From assembly GCF_000696305.2 (NCBI RefSeq), contig NZ_AOMT01000043.1:62001-126000 (forward strand): 64,000 bases of DNA, written 5' to 3'. A model generated the notes under the pieces. The model was not told where the DNA came from. It saw nothing but the letters and a program-made list of their open reading frames with translations, and searched no databases. Both the position numbers and the translations under genes were made by a program. The stretch comes from Moraxella bovoculi 237. Its GTDB lineage: Bacteria; Pseudomonadota; Gammaproteobacteria; Pseudomonadales; Moraxellaceae. Of the stretch, positions 53,783 through 63,324 are shown one piece after another. Position 1 is the first letter of the stretch. Every line of letters starts with the position of its first letter.

Positions 53783-54178
53783 ATGGCATTTCCTGATGAA
53801 AGTTCTGGTATTTTGATGTCTTGGGATAATCAAACAAATACAGGCTGGGTAAAAGATGATTATTTATTTGAAGGCGAGTTAATATTCTTAGAGACCGATA
53901 AATGTCTAGAAGAGCTAAATATTGGCGATAGAATAGAATATACAATTTATTATGAAACAGAACCACTCTACAAATCTTATGTTGTTGGATTTAGAAAATA
54001 TATAGAATGGACACCCCCTGTATTAACCGAACAAGAATTACAAGAAATCTAAAAACAACGAAAAATAGATAAAATTGTTTATAAATTTGGAAAAATTGTT
54101 TGGTTTTTATATATTGGTTCTATTATATTTTGTGTATTATTGTTGGTATTTATGTGGGCGTGGTCTTTGTTTGTTTGA
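53783..54178 (+). pseudogene. cold-shock-like N-domain protein cut before its membrane helix
   Basis: AAGGAG lies 5 nt before ATG 53783. As written, 89 residues (SGILMSWDNQTNTGWVKDD, later LFEGELIFLETD) end at TAA 54050-54052. The N-terminal pattern resembles the cold-shock-type beta-barrel of small bacterial proteins. After the stop the same frame stays open for 41 codons to TGA 54176-54178, with a basic linker and a clear helix (FLYIGSIIFCVLLLVFMWAW). The full protein would be a soluble domain on a C-terminal membrane anchor. The short form may still be made. Confidence 0.65.
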
Positions 54179-54295
54179 TTTTTTACCCTTGTTCAAACCA
54201 TCAAAGCGTGCGATAATAAAGGGTTAGATTTGATTTTTTCAATAATTCTTAAATTCTTAATTTTGACAACTCAAGATTTTCATTAAAGGATAGCT

Positions 54296-55957
54296 ATGGC
54301 TCAATATATCTATACGATGAACAAAGTGTCCAAAATCATTCCGCCAAAACGGGAGATTTTAAAGGACATTTCGCTTTCTTTCTTCCCGGGTGCCAAAATT
54401 GGCGTGTTGGGTCTTAACGGTGCTGGTAAATCCACCTTGCTACGCATTATGGCGGGCGTGGATACTGAATTTAGCGGGGAAGCTCGTCCGCAAGCAGGCA
54501 TTAAAGTGGGCTATTTGCCCCAAGAACCCCAACTTGACCTCACCAAAGATGTGCGTGGCAATGTAGAAGACGGCGTGCGTGAAGCCCTTGATGCCCTAGA
54601 ACGCCTTAACCAAATCTATGCCGAATATGCCGAGCCTGATGCCGATTTTGACAAACTTGCCGCCGAGCAAGGCAAAATGGAAGACATCATTCAGGCGTGG
54701 GATGCTCACAACCTAAACACCCAACTTGAAAAGGCGGCGGACGCATTACGCTTGCCACCGTGGGACGCTGATGTTTCTAAGCTGTCAGGGGGCGAAAAAC
54801 GCCGTGTTGCCCTGTGCCGCCTGCTCCTATCCAAGCCTGACATGCTCCTACTTGACGAGCCGACCAACCACTTGGATGCAGAGTCTGTGGCGTGGCTTGA
54901 GAGATTTTTAAAAGATTATTCTGGCACAATTGTGGCGATTACCCACGACCGTTATTTCCTTGACAATGTCGCTGAGTGGATTTTGGAGCTTGACCGTGGC
55001 TATGGCTACCCCTACCAAGGCAACTACACTGAATGGCTAGAACAAAAGAACAAACGCCTAGAACAAGAGCAAAAGCAAGAAGAGGCATTTGCCAAAGCCT
55101 TAAAGCAAGAGCTAGAGTGGGTTCGCAAAAACCAAAAAGGTCAGCAGACCAAATCCAAATCTCGCCTTGAACGCTTTGAAGAGATGAACTCTCGTGAGTT
55201 CCAACAGCGTAACGAGACGGCGGAGATTTATATTCCACCAGGACCTCGTTTGGGTAATAAAGTCATTGAAGTTAACAACATCTCAAAATCCTTTGGCGAC
55301 CGTCTACTGTATGAGAACCTATCGTTTAGCGTGCCACCGATGGCGATTGTCGGTATCGTGGGTCCAAACGGTGCAGGTAAAACGACCTTGTTTAATATGA
55401 TTACCGGCAAAGACAAGCCCGATACTGGAGAGGTAGAAGTGGGCGAGAGCGTGAAAGTCGCCTATGTGGGTCAGGTCAGAGATGAGCTTGACGACAACAA
55501 AACCGTGTGGGAAGAAGTCTCGGACGGGCTTGATATGATTACCGTGGGTGAGTATACCACGCCAAGCCGTGCCTATATCGGACGCTTTAACTTTAAGGGT
55601 CAAGACCAACAAAAACGTGTGGGCAGTCTGTCAGGCGGTGAGCGTAACCGCTTGCAACTTGCCAAAACCCTAAAACAAGGGGCGAACGTTATCCTGCTTG
55701 ACGAACCGTCCAACGACCTTGACGTGGAGACCTTGCGTGCCTTAGAAGATGCAGTGCAAGTATTCCCTGGTACGGTCATGGTGGTGTCGCACGACCGCTG
55801 GTTCTTAGACCGTATTTGTACGCACATTTTGTCGTTTGAAAACGAAACGCCAGAGTTCTTTGATGGTAACTATACCGAATATGAAAAATGGCGTAAAGAA
55901 AAACTCGGTGCCGACGCAACACCTAAGAGAATGAAATATAAGAAGATTGGTGGTTGA
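54296..55957 (+). CDS. ettA: energy-dependent translational throttle protein EttA (ABC-F)
   Basis: Ribosome-associated ABC-F ATPase of 553 residues with no membrane part. It binds the ribosomal E site and gates the first elongation step according to ADP/ATP level. Two ATPase domains are seen: Walker A GLNGAGKS (39-46) with LSGGEKRRVALCRLL and LLLDEPTNHLD, then GPNGAGKT with LSGGERNRLQLAKTL and LLDEPSNDLD. The arm and linker region (EWLEQKNKRLEQEQKQEE) and length match EttA. It is followed by a terminator. Confidence 0.97.
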   Translation: MAQYIYTMNKVSKIIPPKREILKDISLSFFPGAKIGVLGLNGAGKSTLLRIMAGVDTEFSGEARPQAGIKVGYLPQEPQLDLTKDVRGNVEDGVREALDALERLNQIYAEYAEPDADFDKLAAEQGKMEDIIQAWDAHNLNTQLEKAADALRLPPWDADVSKLSGGEKRRVALCRLLLSKPDMLLLDEPTNHLDAESVAWLERFLKDYSGTIVAITHDRYFLDNVAEWILELDRGYGYPYQGNYTEWLEQKNKRLEQEQKQEEAFAKALKQELEWVRKNQKGQQTKSKSRLERFEEMNSREFQQRNETAEIYIPPGPRLGNKVIEVNNISKSFGDRLLYENLSFSVPPMAIVGIVGPNGAGKTTLFNMITGKDKPDTGEVEVGESVKVAYVGQVRDELDDNKTVWEEVSDGLDMITVGEYTTPSRAYIGRFNFKGQDQQKRVGSLSGGERNRLQLAKTLKQGANVILLDEPSNDLDVETLRALEDAVQVFPGTVMVVSHDRWFLDRICTHILSFENETPEFFDGNYTEYEKWRKEKLGADATPKRMKYKKIGG

Positions 55958-55961
55958 TTTA

Positions 55962-55993
55962 AAAGCCCAGGCAATTTCAATTGCTTGGGCTTT
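55962..55993 (+). terminator. rho-independent terminator of ettA
   Basis: AAAGCCCAGGCAA, loop TTTCAA, TTGCTTGGGCTTT: a 13-bp stem with one G-U pair, 5 nt past the ettA stop. Confidence 0.9.
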
Positions 55994-56019
55994 ATTTATG
56001 AATAATTGAGGAATTTATC

Positions 56020-56199
56020 ATGTGTATTTTTAATAAATCAAAACCTACTAGTGCTACTAAAATACAGAAAAAGCTAGAGGAAATTGAAGCTGAGCAAAAA
56101 GCTCACAATGAGCATATTGATAATATCATTGCTCGCCTTGATACAATTCTAAAAAAATCCAAAGAAATTAATCAAAGACTGGCGAAAAATAAAAAATAG
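56020..56199 (+). CDS. small coiled-coil protein of unknown function
   Basis: A 59-residue frame with GAGG upstream of ATG 56020. After a short N-terminus (MCIFNKSKPTSATK) it is one continuous heptad-like helix rich in Glu, Lys, Ile and Leu (KLEEIEAEQKAHNEHI, then IIARLDTILKKSKEINQRL). The stop lies 22 nt before the next gene, whose N-terminus is also a predicted coiled coil, so the two may interact. No family is recognised. AT-rich. Confidence 0.6.
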   Translation: MCIFNKSKPTSATKIQKKLEEIEAEQKAHNEHIDNIIARLDTILKKSKEINQRLAKNKK

Positions 56200-56221
56200 T
56201 ATTGGTAGTGGAGTAGTTATC

Positions 56222-57814
56222 TTGAATAAGAATGAGCAAGAACGGCAGGACTCAAAAAATATTCATCAAGTACTAGATGAAATAGAAGTCAATCTATCTC
56301 AAATCAATTCAGCCTCAGATGATTTGTTAGAGCGTATTAAAAAGACCAAAGATGATTTACAGAGAATTATTGATGGGTTGTCTGGTAGTCAAAATTCTAA
56401 AGATTCTTTAGTGGGCAATCCATCTAAGTGGTTGGGATTGTTTGTAAAAATCACTAGCTTGGCAACAGTTCTTGGAATTATCATTGGGGGGATTAATGTC
56501 TACTTATATCTAAAAAAGATTAATCATCTATTTTTATTTCCTGATAACATTTCAATCTCTAATGCTTCTGCCTCAATTTTTATAGTATATATAATATTTT
56601 ACATTATTTTGTTGTTTGGTTTTTTATCTCCTTTTTTTATAAATATAATACTCAGTCATATTTCTAGTAATTTTTTAAATACAAATAGTCAAAAAGAAAT
56701 CTTCCCAGATGGTGTGTCAAGCAATGCAAATTATTTACTTAGTACAAATCCTTGGTTAGCAAATGCAATAAAATGTATCTCGAATACTATTAAGTCAGCA
56801 TTCTCTTTATTCAGATCGATATTATCATTTGTAAATTTTTTTAAACTATTGCCTAAAATTATAAAGAATATATTTTTTTATGAAAATAAAGAAAGAGAAG
56901 TTATTTACTATGCGAAGTTTGTTTATTGGAGCATGTTCTGGTTTATTATAATTTTTACAATAATATTTTTTATTGATTTAATATTAAATATTTCTTTCGA
57001 TAAATACTACGTCTATATTCTAAATTTTTTAACTGCTACATTTATAATTTTTAATGTAGCATATGGTTTGGTTTTTTTAAATCAAAATAAATTATACAAA
57101 AACAATATATGGGAAAATAGTATTTGGGTTCTTGCAATTGCTATGCTGCATATATTACCTGTGTGTTTACATTTTTTATTTGTCATTATTCCTACATTGG
57201 GCGTACTGGAAAATACTAAAACTTTTATATTGTTCTATATTCTTTCAATTATTATTTTTTCACTTTCTTTATTTTTTTCTTATTTATCTTTTAAAGGTTT
57301 CCATAAGAACAAAAAATATGATTATATTTTTCATATTGTGAGCGGTTTGTTTGTGTTAATTTATTTATTCTATGTTTCTACTTTTAGCAATTATGAAGTT
57401 TCTCTTTATAAAATAAGATTCATAGAAAAACCCCAAGACTCAGCATGGTATCTCATACATAATGGCAATGCCACATCAGATACGATTAATGGTTTAACGG
57501 AAAAAGATATTAAAAAGTATCAATATAATTTTGAACCAGTATTTTGGGGTAAATATTGCCAAGTAGATGTTTTTACAAATCAAAATATGAAGAGTTGCAG
57601 AAAACTTAATGATGATATTAATAGCATAAGCCCCAACGCTCTTTACGGCTACTTTGCTTGGAATTTAGGCAACACCAAAGTGTTTTGCCCACAATCGGTA
57701 GATTTCTTTAAAACAGACAATCAAGATGAAAGAAATGAAATGTCCGAAAAATGCCTCGTCATTGATGGCAAATATTTACAACCAATTAGCAAGCATTTTT
57801 TAAGTTCCAAATAG
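56222..57814 (+). CDS. coiled-coil multi-pass membrane protein of unknown function
   Basis: A protein of 530 residues beginning at TTG 56222, with GGAG 8 nt upstream and no later usable start. The N-terminal about 65 residues form a cytoplasmic coiled coil (IHQVLDEIEVNLSQINS, later LERIKKTKDDLQRII). About eight transmembrane segments follow (residues about 75-400). The C-terminal about 130 residues are soluble with four Cys (KYCQVDVF, KSCRKLN, KVFCPQS, EKCLVID), suggesting a disulfide-bonded domain outside the cytoplasm. The gene is strikingly AT-rich next to ettA and mscS-like genes, a sign of transfer. The family is not recognised. Confidence 0.75.
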   Translation: MNKNEQERQDSKNIHQVLDEIEVNLSQINSASDDLLERIKKTKDDLQRIIDGLSGSQNSKDSLVGNPSKWLGLFVKITSLATVLGIIIGGINVYLYLKKINHLFLFPDNISISNASASIFIVYIIFYIILLFGFLSPFFINIILSHISSNFLNTNSQKEIFPDGVSSNANYLLSTNPWLANAIKCISNTIKSAFSLFRSILSFVNFFKLLPKIIKNIFFYENKEREVIYYAKFVYWSMFWFIIIFTIIFFIDLILNISFDKYYVYILNFLTATFIIFNVAYGLVFLNQNKLYKNNIWENSIWVLAIAMLHILPVCLHFLFVIIPTLGVLENTKTFILFYILSIIIFSLSLFFSYLSFKGFHKNKKYDYIFHIVSGLFVLIYLFYVSTFSNYEVSLYKIRFIEKPQDSAWYLIHNGNATSDTINGLTEKDIKKYQYNFEPVFWGKYCQVDVFTNQNMKSCRKLNDDINSISPNALYGYFAWNLGNTKVFCPQSVDFFKTDNQDERNEMSEKCLVIDGKYLQPISKHFLSSK

Positions 57815-57825
57815 CAGCTTTAATC

Positions 57826-57867
57826 AATAATAAAAAACGACATCATATAGATGCCGTTTTTTATTAT
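57826..57867. terminator. bidirectional terminator
   Basis: AAAAAACGACATC, loop ATATA, GATGCCGTTTTTT with one mismatch near the middle. It lies between two convergent genes, with A and T runs on either flank. Confidence 0.85.
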
Positions 57868-57876
57868 TACATGCGT

Positions 57877-59124
57877 TTAGAAGCGATGGTTGTTGTTGTG
57901 GAAGGTGTCTTGTGTATCTTTTGGTAGCAAGACTTTGTTGTCAGCTTCGTGTTCAGCTTTGTCCTGAATACGCTTAAGTAGGCGAGCAGCTGCATCACGA
58001 CCACCTAGACCGAATGCCAGGGCGAATGCCGCGGCAACCGCACCAAGCGTCAAGCCGAATGCTAGGTTCACGATGCTGTCAGCGATGCCCATTGCTTTTA
58101 AACCCATCGCAAGAACCAAGCCCATGATTAGGACGCGTACGATGTTGGCTAGGAATTTTGAACCTTGTTCAGAACGCTCAACCACACCTGCGATGATGCC
58201 TGCAAGCCAAAAACCGATGGTTAGGATAACAGCACCTAGGATGATCTGGCTGCCGAAGGCGATGAACATGGCGATGATGCCGCTGATGGCTTCAAAGCCC
58301 AACAAGTCAGCCGCCGCAATGCCTGCAAACAACATGGCAAAAAACAAAATCGCACAGCCAACCAAGTCAGATATTTTCTTCTCGCCTAGGGCGCTCTGTA
58401 GGCCGAGCTTGGCAGGCAGGGCATCGATTTGAGTATTGGCTAAGATGTTCTTAACAATGCCGGCCAGCATGCGCACGACATAATAGGTAACAACCAAAAT
58501 CGCAGCAGCGGTGAAGACGTTCGGTAGAGATTCTAGCACCTTATTTAGCATATTGGTGGCAGGGCGAGAGATCGCCTCAACCTTCAATGCATCTAGTGCA
58601 GCGATGGTGAAGGGAATGATCACCAACATGAATGACAGCGAGCCTGCGATGGTCGGTAGGCTGTTCTTTTCATTGATGCCTGCTTTGGTGGCTAGGGCTT
58701 GAATGTTGAAACCTGCAACCAAATTGGTCACGATGCCACGCACCGCTCGAGCAGCGACAAAGCCAATGAAGAACACAAATGCTGCCAGTAGTGCATTTGG
58801 AATGAAGCTAAATGTCTTGTCGATCATGTTCGTCAATGGCATAAATAGACCATTTAAGCCTAAGCGATCCAATACCATGGTCAATACCAACAGAAGAACG
58901 AACCAATACACGACGTCTGCGATCGTGCCACTCATTGGCTTGACACCTACGTTGTTTGATAGTTTTTGGTCTAGGCGAGTTTTGGCCAATGCCTTTGCGA
59001 CCAAACCTCTAATAATAGAAGCGAATAGCCAGCCGATAAGACCGATAAGAATGGCTGCGATGATTGAGGCAACGGGTCCTTGTAGGCCTTGATTAAATAA
59101 AATAAATTTTGATTGGTAGTCCAT
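57877..59124 (-). CDS. mechanosensitive-channel-like TM-helix-repeat protein (CmpX/MscS relative)
   Basis: Membrane protein of 415 residues. The start is ATG 59124, with TTGGAG upstream. It contains repeated transmembrane units of the TM-helix family (WFVLLLVLTMVLDRLGLNGL, AFVFFIGFVAARAVRGIVTN, ILVVTYYVVRMLAGIVKNIL, GFWLAGIIAGVVE) and ends in a Gly/Ala-rich helix (GLTLGAVAAAFALAFGLGGRDAAARLL) that recalls the MscS pore helix. Such proteins are called mechanosensitive channel-like or CmpX. It could protect from osmotic shock or tune membrane stress; the sequence does not prove it. Confidence 0.85.
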   Translation of the reverse strand: MDYQSKFILFNQGLQGPVASIIAAILIGLIGWLFASIIRGLVAKALAKTRLDQKLSNNVGVKPMSGTIADVVYWFVLLLVLTMVLDRLGLNGLFMPLTNMIDKTFSFIPNALLAAFVFFIGFVAARAVRGIVTNLVAGFNIQALATKAGINEKNSLPTIAGSLSFMLVIIPFTIAALDALKVEAISRPATNMLNKVLESLPNVFTAAAILVVTYYVVRMLAGIVKNILANTQIDALPAKLGLQSALGEKKISDLVGCAILFFAMLFAGIAAADLLGFEAISGIIAMFIAFGSQIILGAVILTIGFWLAGIIAGVVERSEQGSKFLANIVRVLIMGLVLAMGLKAMGIADSIVNLAFGLTLGAVAAAFALAFGLGGRDAAARLLKRIQDKAEHEADNKVLLPKDTQDTFHNNNHRF

Positions 59125-59137
59125 GGAACACTCCAAT

Positions 59138-59175
59138 TGATTAAACTTGCTAAAAATGATTAAACTTGCTAAAAA
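59138..59175. repeat. perfect 19-bp tandem duplication
   Basis: TGATTAAACTTGCTAAAAA occurs twice head to tail, 59138-59156 and 59157-59175, immediately upstream of the MscS-like gene. The remaining bases to 59375 hold the fkpA-side promoter region and no gene. Confidence 0.85.
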
Positions 59176-59375
59176 TTCAAGACAGATTGTAACACTAAAA
59201 ACCGCCTTATGTTGGAAGCGGTTGACTTTTTAGTACAATATTAACAAATTCTATACAGTGAGCAATCAATTATTCTTAGAATTCATGGCGCAGCGCCTTA
59301 ATTTTTGGTATCATGTTGCGTCATTAAACATCGATAAATATCGATCCTATTTTTAATCTTCTAATTGAGAGTATT

Positions 59376-60224
59376 ATGAAAAAACACACTCTACTTGCGG
59401 CAAGCATGATGGCAATCCTAGCATTGGCTGGCTGCAACAAAAAAGCTGAGACAGCCGACGCAGCAGCAGACACCAAAACTGCTGAGAAATCTACCGTGGT
59501 GACTGACAGCAGCACCGAAATCCAAAAAATCAGCTATATCATCGGCTATGAGCGAGGCATGAACCTAAAAGCCATGACCGAACAAACTGGCGAAGAGTTG
59601 GATTTAGAAATTTTCAATAAAGCAATCACTGATGCCTTCAATGGCAAAGAAAGTGCGCTAACTGATGAGCAAATCCAAGCCGTTGGCAAGGCGTACGAAG
59701 AGCGTAAAGTCAAAGAAGCTGCTGATAAAGCCACCAAAAACAAAGCTGAAGGTGATAAGTTCCTAGCTGAGAATAAGACCAAAGAAGGCGTAAAAACCAC
59801 CGCATCAGGTCTACAGTATAAGGTCATCACCGAAGGTACTGGCAAATCACCAAAAGCAACTGACACCGTTATCGTTCATTATGAAGGTAAACTAATCGAT
59901 GGTAAGGTGTTTGACTCATCTTATGAGCGTGGCATGCCAGCACAGTTCGCGGTGAATGAAGTTATCAAAGGCTGGACTGAAGGTTTGCAGCTGATGAAAG
60001 AAGGCGGAAAATACGAATTCTATATCCCATCAGAGCTTGCCTATGGTGAAGCGGGCAACCCAATGATTGAGCCGAACAGCGTGCTAATTTTCACCGTTGA
60101 GCTATTAAACGAAGCGCAAGCCAAAGCTGCACTAGAGCAAGCTCAAAAACAAATGGCAGAAGCTGTGGCGAAGACCGAAGCTGCGGGCAACACTCAAGCC
60201 CAGCCTGCTACCCAGAACAAGTAA
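59376..60224 (+). CDS. FKBP-type peptidyl-prolyl isomerase lipoprotein (FkpA/Mip-like)
   Basis: Lipoprotein of 282 residues with lipobox LAGC (Cys20). After an Ala/Thr/Asp-rich linker comes a helical FKBP N-domain (about residues 45-140), which dimerises in Mip and FkpA, then an FKBP domain (about 145-240; VIVHYEGKLIDGKVFDSS, GWTEGLQLMKEGGKYEF, YGEAGNPMIEPNSVLIF). The C-terminus adds a Gln/Ala-rich tail. It should help fold outer-membrane and periplasmic proteins. Confidence 0.92.
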   Translation: MKKHTLLAASMMAILALAGCNKKAETADAAADTKTAEKSTVVTDSSTEIQKISYIIGYERGMNLKAMTEQTGEELDLEIFNKAITDAFNGKESALTDEQIQAVGKAYEERKVKEAADKATKNKAEGDKFLAENKTKEGVKTTASGLQYKVITEGTGKSPKATDTVIVHYEGKLIDGKVFDSSYERGMPAQFAVNEVIKGWTEGLQLMKEGGKYEFYIPSELAYGEAGNPMIEPNSVLIFTVELLNEAQAKAALEQAQKQMAEAVAKTEAAGNTQAQPATQNK

Positions 60225-60238
60225 TTAGATAACCCAAA

Positions 60239-60272
60239 ATAAAAAAGTCCTTAATGATAAGGGCTTTTTTTT
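60239..60272. terminator. terminator between fkpA-like gene and MFS gene
   Basis: AAAAAAGTCCTT, loop AATGAT, AAGGGCTTTTTTT, with two wobble or mismatched positions. It serves the converging transcripts. Confidence 0.85.
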
Positions 60273-60289
60273 GTGCTTAAAATAATCCA

Positions 60290-61648
60290 TCATGAGCGTT
60301 TTAATACTGTCATGGCGATGGTCGCAATCAGTGCAGGAATGCCAATGGCTAGGAAGTTATACGCGTGCGGTAGGCTCATCGCCAACAAGAAACCTGTGAT
60401 GATCGGGCCTACGATCGCACCAATGCGACTCACCGCAGAAGCACAGCCGATGCCTGTGGTACGAATGTGTAGCGGGTAGAACTGCGCAAGATAGCTGTAC
60501 AGTAGGATCGACGTGCCGATCGTCGTCGCGCCAGCCACTGCCACCAGTGAGTATAGAATGATCGGTGGTGAGTTAATGGCAAGTGCTGAGATGGATATCG
60601 CTGCCAAAGCACACATCGTAACGATGACAGGCTTTAGATGGAATCTATCTGCCAAATAACCACCTGCAATCGCACCGACCATCGCACCGATGTTCAAGGC
60701 GAACAGGAACATGATACTGCCTTTTAGTGAATAACCTGCTGACAGCATGAGCTTAGGCAGCCAGCTAGATAGCGTATAAGTCATCAATAGACACATAAAG
60801 AACGCCATCCAGAACATCAGTGTACCAAAGGCACGTCCCTCGGTAAATAGTGCCTTGAATGAAGAGTCCTGAGGCTTGCCTGTCGCAGTCGGTGCAGCTT
60901 CATTAAGCACAAGCTTGGTATTATCTGTGATATGAAGCGATGGATCGATCTTTTGGATGATGTGACGACCTGGGCCTTGTTTGTCGTCCTTAACCAGATA
61001 TGTCAAAGACTCAGGCAGGTAGCGCCAGATGATCGGGAAGCCCACCAATGGAACACCTGCTAGGTAGAACATGATTTCCCAGCCGTAGTCCTTGACCAAG
61101 AATGAGCCCAGCAGTGCCGAGATGATACCGCCAACTGCGTAGCCGCTGAACATGATGGAGACCATCGTGGCGCGAGATTTTTTTGGGGCGTATTCAGAGG
61201 TTAGGGCGACCAAGTTCGGCATTACGCCGCCAATACCAAGACCTGCCAAGAATCTTAAAATGGCAAATTCTGTCGGTGATGGTGCAAAGGCACCCAAGAA
61301 AGTAAATCCGCTAAAGAACCCAGTACAGACCATGATGATCTTTTTGCGTCCAAATTTATCGGCCAGCGTACCAAAAATCATCGCGCCGAACATCATGCCG
61401 ACCAGAGCCGAACTTGCCAGCATGCCAGCCTCGACAGGGGTTAATGACCACTGCTCCATGAGTAGCGGCAGTGCCACACCATAGATAACAAGATCATAGC
61501 CGTCAAAGATGATAATGAGCAAGCACCAGAACAGCACCTGCCAATGAAAGGGTTTAAAGGTGGCGTTATCAATGACGTCGTTCACATTGACGACGTGCTC
61601 GGTCGGTGCGCCGCCTGCGGCACCTGACGTATGGGTGTGTTGATTCAT
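60290..61648 (-). CDS. MFS aromatic acid:H+ symporter (AAHS family, BenK/PcaK-like)
   Basis: A 452-residue, 12-helix MFS protein. The AAHS signatures are IIFDGYDLVIYGVALPLLM in helix 1 and GTLADKFGRKK in the helix 2-3 loop, with a long central loop before helix 7. The family carries benzoate, 4-hydroxybenzoate, protocatechuate, muconate and similar acids; the substrate is not certain. It is a lone gene. Confidence 0.92.
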   Translation of the reverse strand: MNQHTHTSGAAGGAPTEHVVNVNDVIDNATFKPFHWQVLFWCLLIIIFDGYDLVIYGVALPLLMEQWSLTPVEAGMLASSALVGMMFGAMIFGTLADKFGRKKIIMVCTGFFSGFTFLGAFAPSPTEFAILRFLAGLGIGGVMPNLVALTSEYAPKKSRATMVSIMFSGYAVGGIISALLGSFLVKDYGWEIMFYLAGVPLVGFPIIWRYLPESLTYLVKDDKQGPGRHIIQKIDPSLHITDNTKLVLNEAAPTATGKPQDSSFKALFTEGRAFGTLMFWMAFFMCLLMTYTLSSWLPKLMLSAGYSLKGSIMFLFALNIGAMVGAIAGGYLADRFHLKPVIVTMCALAAISISALAINSPPIILYSLVAVAGATTIGTSILLYSYLAQFYPLHIRTTGIGCASAVSRIGAIVGPIITGFLLAMSLPHAYNFLAIGIPALIATIAMTVLKRS

Positions 61649-61814
61649 ACACGCTCTCCTTGATCCTTGTGTATCTATCAGAAGTCCTAATGGCGACCTA
61701 TCCTAGTGCGCCGCCATGTCATTACAATATGATGACATGCTTGTTATTGTATTTTGTTTATAATGACTTGTAAACCATTTTTTGAACTATTATTCAATTT
61801 AATAAAAAAATTCA

Positions 61815-61837
61815 ATAAAAACGCCCGATTGGGCGTT
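61815..61837 (-). terminator. rho-independent terminator of argA
   Basis: On the minus strand AACGCCC, loop AATC, GGGCGTT, then TTTATT, 16 nt past the argA stop. Confidence 0.88.
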
Positions 61838-61852
61838 ATGTGCAGATTGTAT

Positions 61853-63154
61853 TTAGATGGTTTTGACGAATATCTTGGAGTTGCGCCCATTGTCATAGCG
61901 TGCTTGGCGAGAGACGGGCAGGGATGGTACAGCAGTTTCAATAAAACCATGCTCAATAAACCAGTGACTGGTGTGCGTGGTGAGCGCGAATAATCGTGTA
62001 AATCCTTCTGATCTGGCGTGCGATTCAATGAACTGTAGCAATTCATCGCCGCGACTGCCACCGCGATAGTCAGGATGGATGGCGATGCTGGCAACCTCAG
62101 CGCAATGCTCATCGAGTGGGTAGAGTGCCGCGCAGCCGACCACCATCCCATCACGCTCGATGACGGTGTAGTGTTCGATGTCTGCTTCTAGGCGATACTG
62201 CGGTCGCTGAATGAGAATGCCAACTTCTTCTAATGGTCTTAAAAGTGCCAACAATCCCACGACATCCCCAAGATGCGCCTGACGAATCTGATCGTATGGC
62301 GCACGTGCAATCATGGTGCCAAGACCATCCCGAGTGAACAGCTCTTCGATGAGCGCGCCATCTTTGGCGAAGGGTAGAATCTGTGTGCGATCGACCACGT
62401 CGCTTACGCGAATCGCGCAGCCTAAAAATCGGCGAATCTCATCGCTAAGGCTGTTATCGTCTAGCAGTTCTTGAGCTTGTTTGGTGGTAATCTCTCTAAC
62501 GAGTGCGCCTTGATTATATAAAGGCGCTTCACCCAATAAAATCAGCTTGTCAGCCTGTAAAGCAATGGATGCGTGTTCTGCGACGTCTTCAGTAGACAGG
62601 CTAAAGACCTCGCCTGTCGCCGAAAAACCAATCGGACTTAGAATAACGATGTGGTTGTGAATTAGATTATGATGAATGGCATCCACGTCCACGCCGCGCA
62701 CCTCGCCTGTCATCTGATGATCTACGCCATGACGCACACCAAAAGGGCGTGCGTTGATGAAATTACCAGACACTGCATCGATGCGCGAACCGAACATTGG
62801 CGAATTGGCAAGCCCCATCGACAGCCGTGCCTCTAGCTGTAGGCGAATCGCACCGACAGCCGATAGGATGTGAGGCATCGCCTCGGAGGGGGTGATGTGA
62901 ACGCCGTTCTGGGCGGTGTTTGGTAGGTCGACGTTGTGCAGCGCTGCCTCGATCTGAGGATTGGCACCGTGCACCAGAACGAGTCGAATGCCAAGACTGT
63001 GCAAAAGTGCAAAGTCATGAATCAGACGATCAAATTCCTCATGTGCGACTGCCTCGCCACCGAACATGACCACGAAAGTCTTGCCTCGGTGGGTGTTGAT
63101 ATAAGGGGCAGAATGGCGAAACCATTGTATGGGATTTTGGGTGGTGTGCGTCAT
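61853..63154 (-). CDS. argA: N-acetylglutamate synthase ArgA
   Basis: First step of arginine synthesis: acetyl-CoA plus glutamate to N-acetylglutamate. The 433 residues join an amino-acid-kinase domain (about 20-290; FVVMFGGEAVAHEEFD, LVLVHGANPQIEAAL) to a C-terminal GNAT domain (about 291-433; VASIAIHPDYRGGSRGDELLQFIE). This two-domain chain is the classic bacterial form that arginine inhibits. It stands alone, with its own terminator. Confidence 0.95.
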   Translation of the reverse strand: MTHTTQNPIQWFRHSAPYINTHRGKTFVVMFGGEAVAHEEFDRLIHDFALLHSLGIRLVLVHGANPQIEAALHNVDLPNTAQNGVHITPSEAMPHILSAVGAIRLQLEARLSMGLANSPMFGSRIDAVSGNFINARPFGVRHGVDHQMTGEVRGVDVDAIHHNLIHNHIVILSPIGFSATGEVFSLSTEDVAEHASIALQADKLILLGEAPLYNQGALVREITTKQAQELLDDNSLSDEIRRFLGCAIRVSDVVDRTQILPFAKDGALIEELFTRDGLGTMIARAPYDQIRQAHLGDVVGLLALLRPLEEVGILIQRPQYRLEADIEHYTVIERDGMVVGCAALYPLDEHCAEVASIAIHPDYRGGSRGDELLQFIESHARSEGFTRLFALTTHTSHWFIEHGFIETAVPSLPVSRQARYDNGRNSKIFVKTI

Positions 63155-63324
63155 GGTAATTTCATCATAAAAACACGCCTATGATAGTTAGCTTTTTGAT
63201 GAATGCCAAGTGTTTTTTGTCAAAGTGTGGAAATTTTGTCATTTTTGGCATAGGGATATTCCTTGACCTGATGGGGAAATTTTAGTAAAGTAAAGTCGTC
63301 AGTCACTATCAACAAGGAGTTGCC

